Shown piece by piece: positions 61,685-64,000 of a DNA stretch of 64,000 nt. Under the pieces are notes generated by a model. That model saw only the letters and a list, made by a program, of their open reading frames with translations, made no database searches and was not told the origin of the DNA. The number at the start of each line of letters is the position of its first letter. Within the stretch, counting starts at the first letter, position 1. This DNA comes from Eurosta solidaginis. Lineage: Eukaryota; Arthropoda; Insecta; Diptera; Tephritidae. The position numbers and the translations under genes are program-made. The DNA lies in assembly GCF_040869045.1 (NCBI RefSeq), contig NC_090319.1, positions 343,150,302-343,214,301 on the forward strand, written 5' to 3'.

Positions 61685-64000
61685 AAGTAAGGAAGGTTAA
61701 GTTCGGGTGTAACCGAACATTACATACTCAGGTGAGAGCTATGGTGACAACATAAGGGAAAATAACCATGTAGGAAAATGAACCGAGGGAAACCCTGGAA
61801 TGTGTTTGTATGACATGTGTATCAAACGAAAGGCATTAAAGAGTATTTTATGAGGGAGTGGGCCATAGTTCTATAGGTGGACGCCATTTAGGGATATCGC
61901 CATAAAGGTGGATCAGGGTTGACTCTAGAATTTGTTTGTACAATATGGGTATCAAACGAAAGGTGTTAATTAGTATTTTAAAAGGGAGTGATCCTTAGTT
62001 CCATAGGTGGATGCCGTTTCGAGATATCGCCATAAAGGTGGACCAGGGGTGACCCTAGAACTTGTTTGTACGATATGGGTATCAAATGAAAGGTGTTAAT
62101 GAGGGTTTTAAAAGGGAGTAGTGGTAGTTGTATAGGTGGTCGCCTTTTCGAGATATCGCCTTATAGGGGGACTAGGGGTGACTCTAGAATATGTTTGTAC
62201 GATATGGGTATCAAATGAAAGGTGTTAATGAGTATTTTAAAAGAGCGTGGGGCTTAGTTCTATAGGTGGAAGCCTTTTCGATATATCGCCATAAAGGTGG
62301 ACCAGGGGTGACTCTAGAACCTGTTTGTACGATATTAGTATCAAATTAAAGGTATTAATGAGAATTTTAAAAGGGAGTGGTGGTAGTTGTATATGTTGTC
62401 GCCTTTTCGAGAAATCGCCATAAAGGTGGACCAGGGGTGACTCTAGAATGCGTTTGTACAATATGGGTATCAAACGAAAGGTGTTAATGAGTATTTTAAA
62501 CGGGAGTGGGCCTTAGTTCTATAGGTGGACGCCGTTCCGAAATATCGCCATAAAGGTGGACCAGGGGTGACTCTAGAATGTGTTTGTACAATATGGGTAT
62601 CAAACGAAAGGTATTAATGAGTATTTTAAAAGGGAGTGGGCCTTAGTTCTATTTGTGGAAGCCTTTTCGAGGTATCGCAATAAAGGTGGACCAGGGGTGA
62701 CTCTAGAATATGTTTGTACGATATGGGTATCAAATGAAAGGTGTTAATGAGGGTTTTAAAAGGCAGTAGTGGTAGTTGTATAGGTGGTCGCCTTTTCGAG
62801 ATATCGCCTTATAGGGGGACTAGGGATGACTCTAGAATGCGTTTGTACAATATAGGTATCAAACGAAAGGTGCTAATGAGTATTTTAAAAGGGAGTGGGC
62901 CTTAGTTCTATAGGTGGACGCCGTTTCGAAATATCGCCATAAAGTGGACCAGGGGTGACTTTAGAATTTGTTTGTACGATATGGGTATCAAATTAAAGGT
63001 ATTAATGAGGGTTTTAAAAGGGAGTGGTGGTAGTTGTATGGGTGGTCGCCTTTTCGAGATATCGCCATAAAGGTGGACCAGGCGTGACTCTAGAATACGT
63101 TTGTACAATATGGGTAGCAAACGAAAGGTGTTAATGAGTATTTTAAAAGGTAGTGGGCCTTAGTTCTATAGGTGGACGCCTTTTCGAGGTATCGCAATAA
63201 AGGTGGACCAGGGGTGACTCTACACTTTGTTTGTACGATATGGGTATCAAATGAACGGTGTTAATGAGTATTTTTTAAAAGGGAGTGGGGCTTCGTTCTA
63301 TAGGTGGTCGCCTTTTCGCGATATCGCCATAAAGGTGGACCAGGGGTGACTCTAGAATATGTTTGTAAGATATGGGTATCAAATGAAAGGTGTTAATGAG
63401 TATTTTAAAAGAGCGTGGGGCTTAGTTCTATAGGTGGACGCCTTTTCGATATATCGCCATAAAGGTGGACCAGGGGTGACTCTAGAACCTGTTTGTACGA
63501 TATTAGTATCAAATTAAAGGTATTAATGAGAGTTTTAAAAGGGAGTGGTGGTAGTTGTATGTGTGAAGGCGTTTTTCAGATATCGACCAAAATGTGGACC
63601 AGGGTGACCCAGGACATCATCTGTTGGATACCGCTAATTTATTTATGTATGTAATACCTGCCAAGATTTCAAGGATTTTTTATTTCGCCCTGCAGAACTT
63701 TTTCATTTTCTTCTACTTAATATGGTAGGTGTGACAACCATTTTACAGAGTTTTTCTAAAGTTATATTTCGCGTCAATAAACCAATCCAATTACCATGTT
63801 TCATCCCTTTTTTCGTATTTGGTATAGAATTATGGCATTTTTTTCATTTTTCGTAATTTTCGATATCGAAAAAGTGGGCGTGGTCATAGTCGGATTTCGT
63901 TCATTTTTCATACCAAGATAAAGTGAGTTCAGATAAGTACGTGAACTAAGTTCAGTAAAGATATGTCGATTTTTACTCAAGTTATCGTGTTAACCGCCAT
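61685..64000 (+). mobile_element. DINE/Helitron-like dispersed repeat, copy 2 (runs off the window)
   Basis: It starts like copy 1, with AAGTTCGGGTGTAACCGAAC and ACATACTCAG. A long tandem array follows (61740-63600). After that comes the shared 3' part, GTGGGCGTGGTCATAGTCGG and, at the very end, CTCAAGTTATCGTGTTAACC, as at 16712 of copy 1. The 3' terminus is outside the window. Confidence 0.6.
61740..63600. repeat. About 14 tandem units of 130 bp
   Basis: The marker GTATCAAAY recurs at about 61819, 61949, 62079, 62208, 62338, 62467, 62597, 62727, 62857, 62986, 63115 (as GTAGCAAAC), 63245, 63376 and 63507, a period of 129-131 bp. Each unit has GGTGTTAATGAG, AAAAGGGAGTGG, TATAGGTGG, ATATCGCC and GGACCAGGGGTGACTCTAGA. 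Subtypes alternate (CCTTAGTTCTATAGGTGGAC and GGTAGTTGTATAGGTGGTC). Stretches 62200-62400 and 63350-63550 are almost the same, a sign of higher-order duplication. Confidence 0.85.

Noticed and set aside
61740..63600. Regular spacing reminiscent of a CRISPR array
   Set aside because: The whole 130-bp unit is repeated, with no unique spacers, and the DNA is eukaryotic. It is a minisatellite inside a transposable element.

Overview
The window is nuclear DNA of a higher dipteran. The only confidently recognised host gene is a spliced ribosomal protein L4 gene (21612-23467, + strand). Several dispersed repeats look like ones I remember from tephritid fruit flies (Bactrocera/Ceratitis/Rhagoletis type), so a tephritid is my best guess. 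That is recollection, not a search result. The DNA is AT-rich, intron-like and intergenic, and heavily loaded with transposable elements. There is no sign of prokaryotic, plasmid or viral-genome organisation.

Layout. 0-7.5 kb: a glutamine-rich ORF/exon on the minus strand, the last coding exon of an unidentified plus-strand gene (3252-3546), and several foldback (long inverted repeat) elements. 7.5-14.4 kb: one nested block. A DNA transposon with terminal inverted repeats (TIRs) of about 330 bp and a decayed ORF of an uncharacterised family is interrupted by two small miniature inverted-repeat elements (MITEs), and in its right TIR by a Ty3/gypsy LTR element on the minus strand (4-bp target duplication visible). 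14.6-20.9 kb: more inverted-repeat elements, a DINE/Helitron-like dispersed repeat and an LTR fragment. 21.5-23.6 kb: RpL4 with four exons and a convincing H/ACA snoRNA candidate in intron 3. 23.9-28.5 kb: a broken LINE reverse transcriptase, a LINE/SINE-like 3' tail ending in (ACA)n, and remains of another DNA transposon. 28.6-30.6 kb: a 5'-truncated Penelope-like element with GIY-YIG endonuclease, inverted terminal repeats and a hammerhead-ribozyme-like core. 31-34 kb: a 5'-truncated LINE with RNase H fused to the gag and LTR of a second gypsy copy. 34-38.5 kb: LINE debris, minisatellites, MITEs and a dimeric satellite-like array. 38.459-59.925 kb: one large compound LTR retrotransposon, LTR-internal-LTR-internal-LTR, inserted in that satellite. 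60-64 kb: the satellite resumes, then featureless DNA, then a second DINE-like element with about 14 tandem 130-bp units running off the window.

How the parts work together. RpL4 and its intronic RNA are the only housekeeping functions visible. The most distinctive item is the 21.5-kb compound LTR element. Each internal region carries a complete RING-H2 finger ORF directly upstream of gag and in the same reading frame, separated from it only by two stop codons. This suggests that an intact ancestor made a RING-Gag polyprotein or a separate ubiquitin-ligase-like accessory protein. Both copies share the same disabling lesions, so the tandem structure most likely arose by recombination between LTRs of an already defective element.
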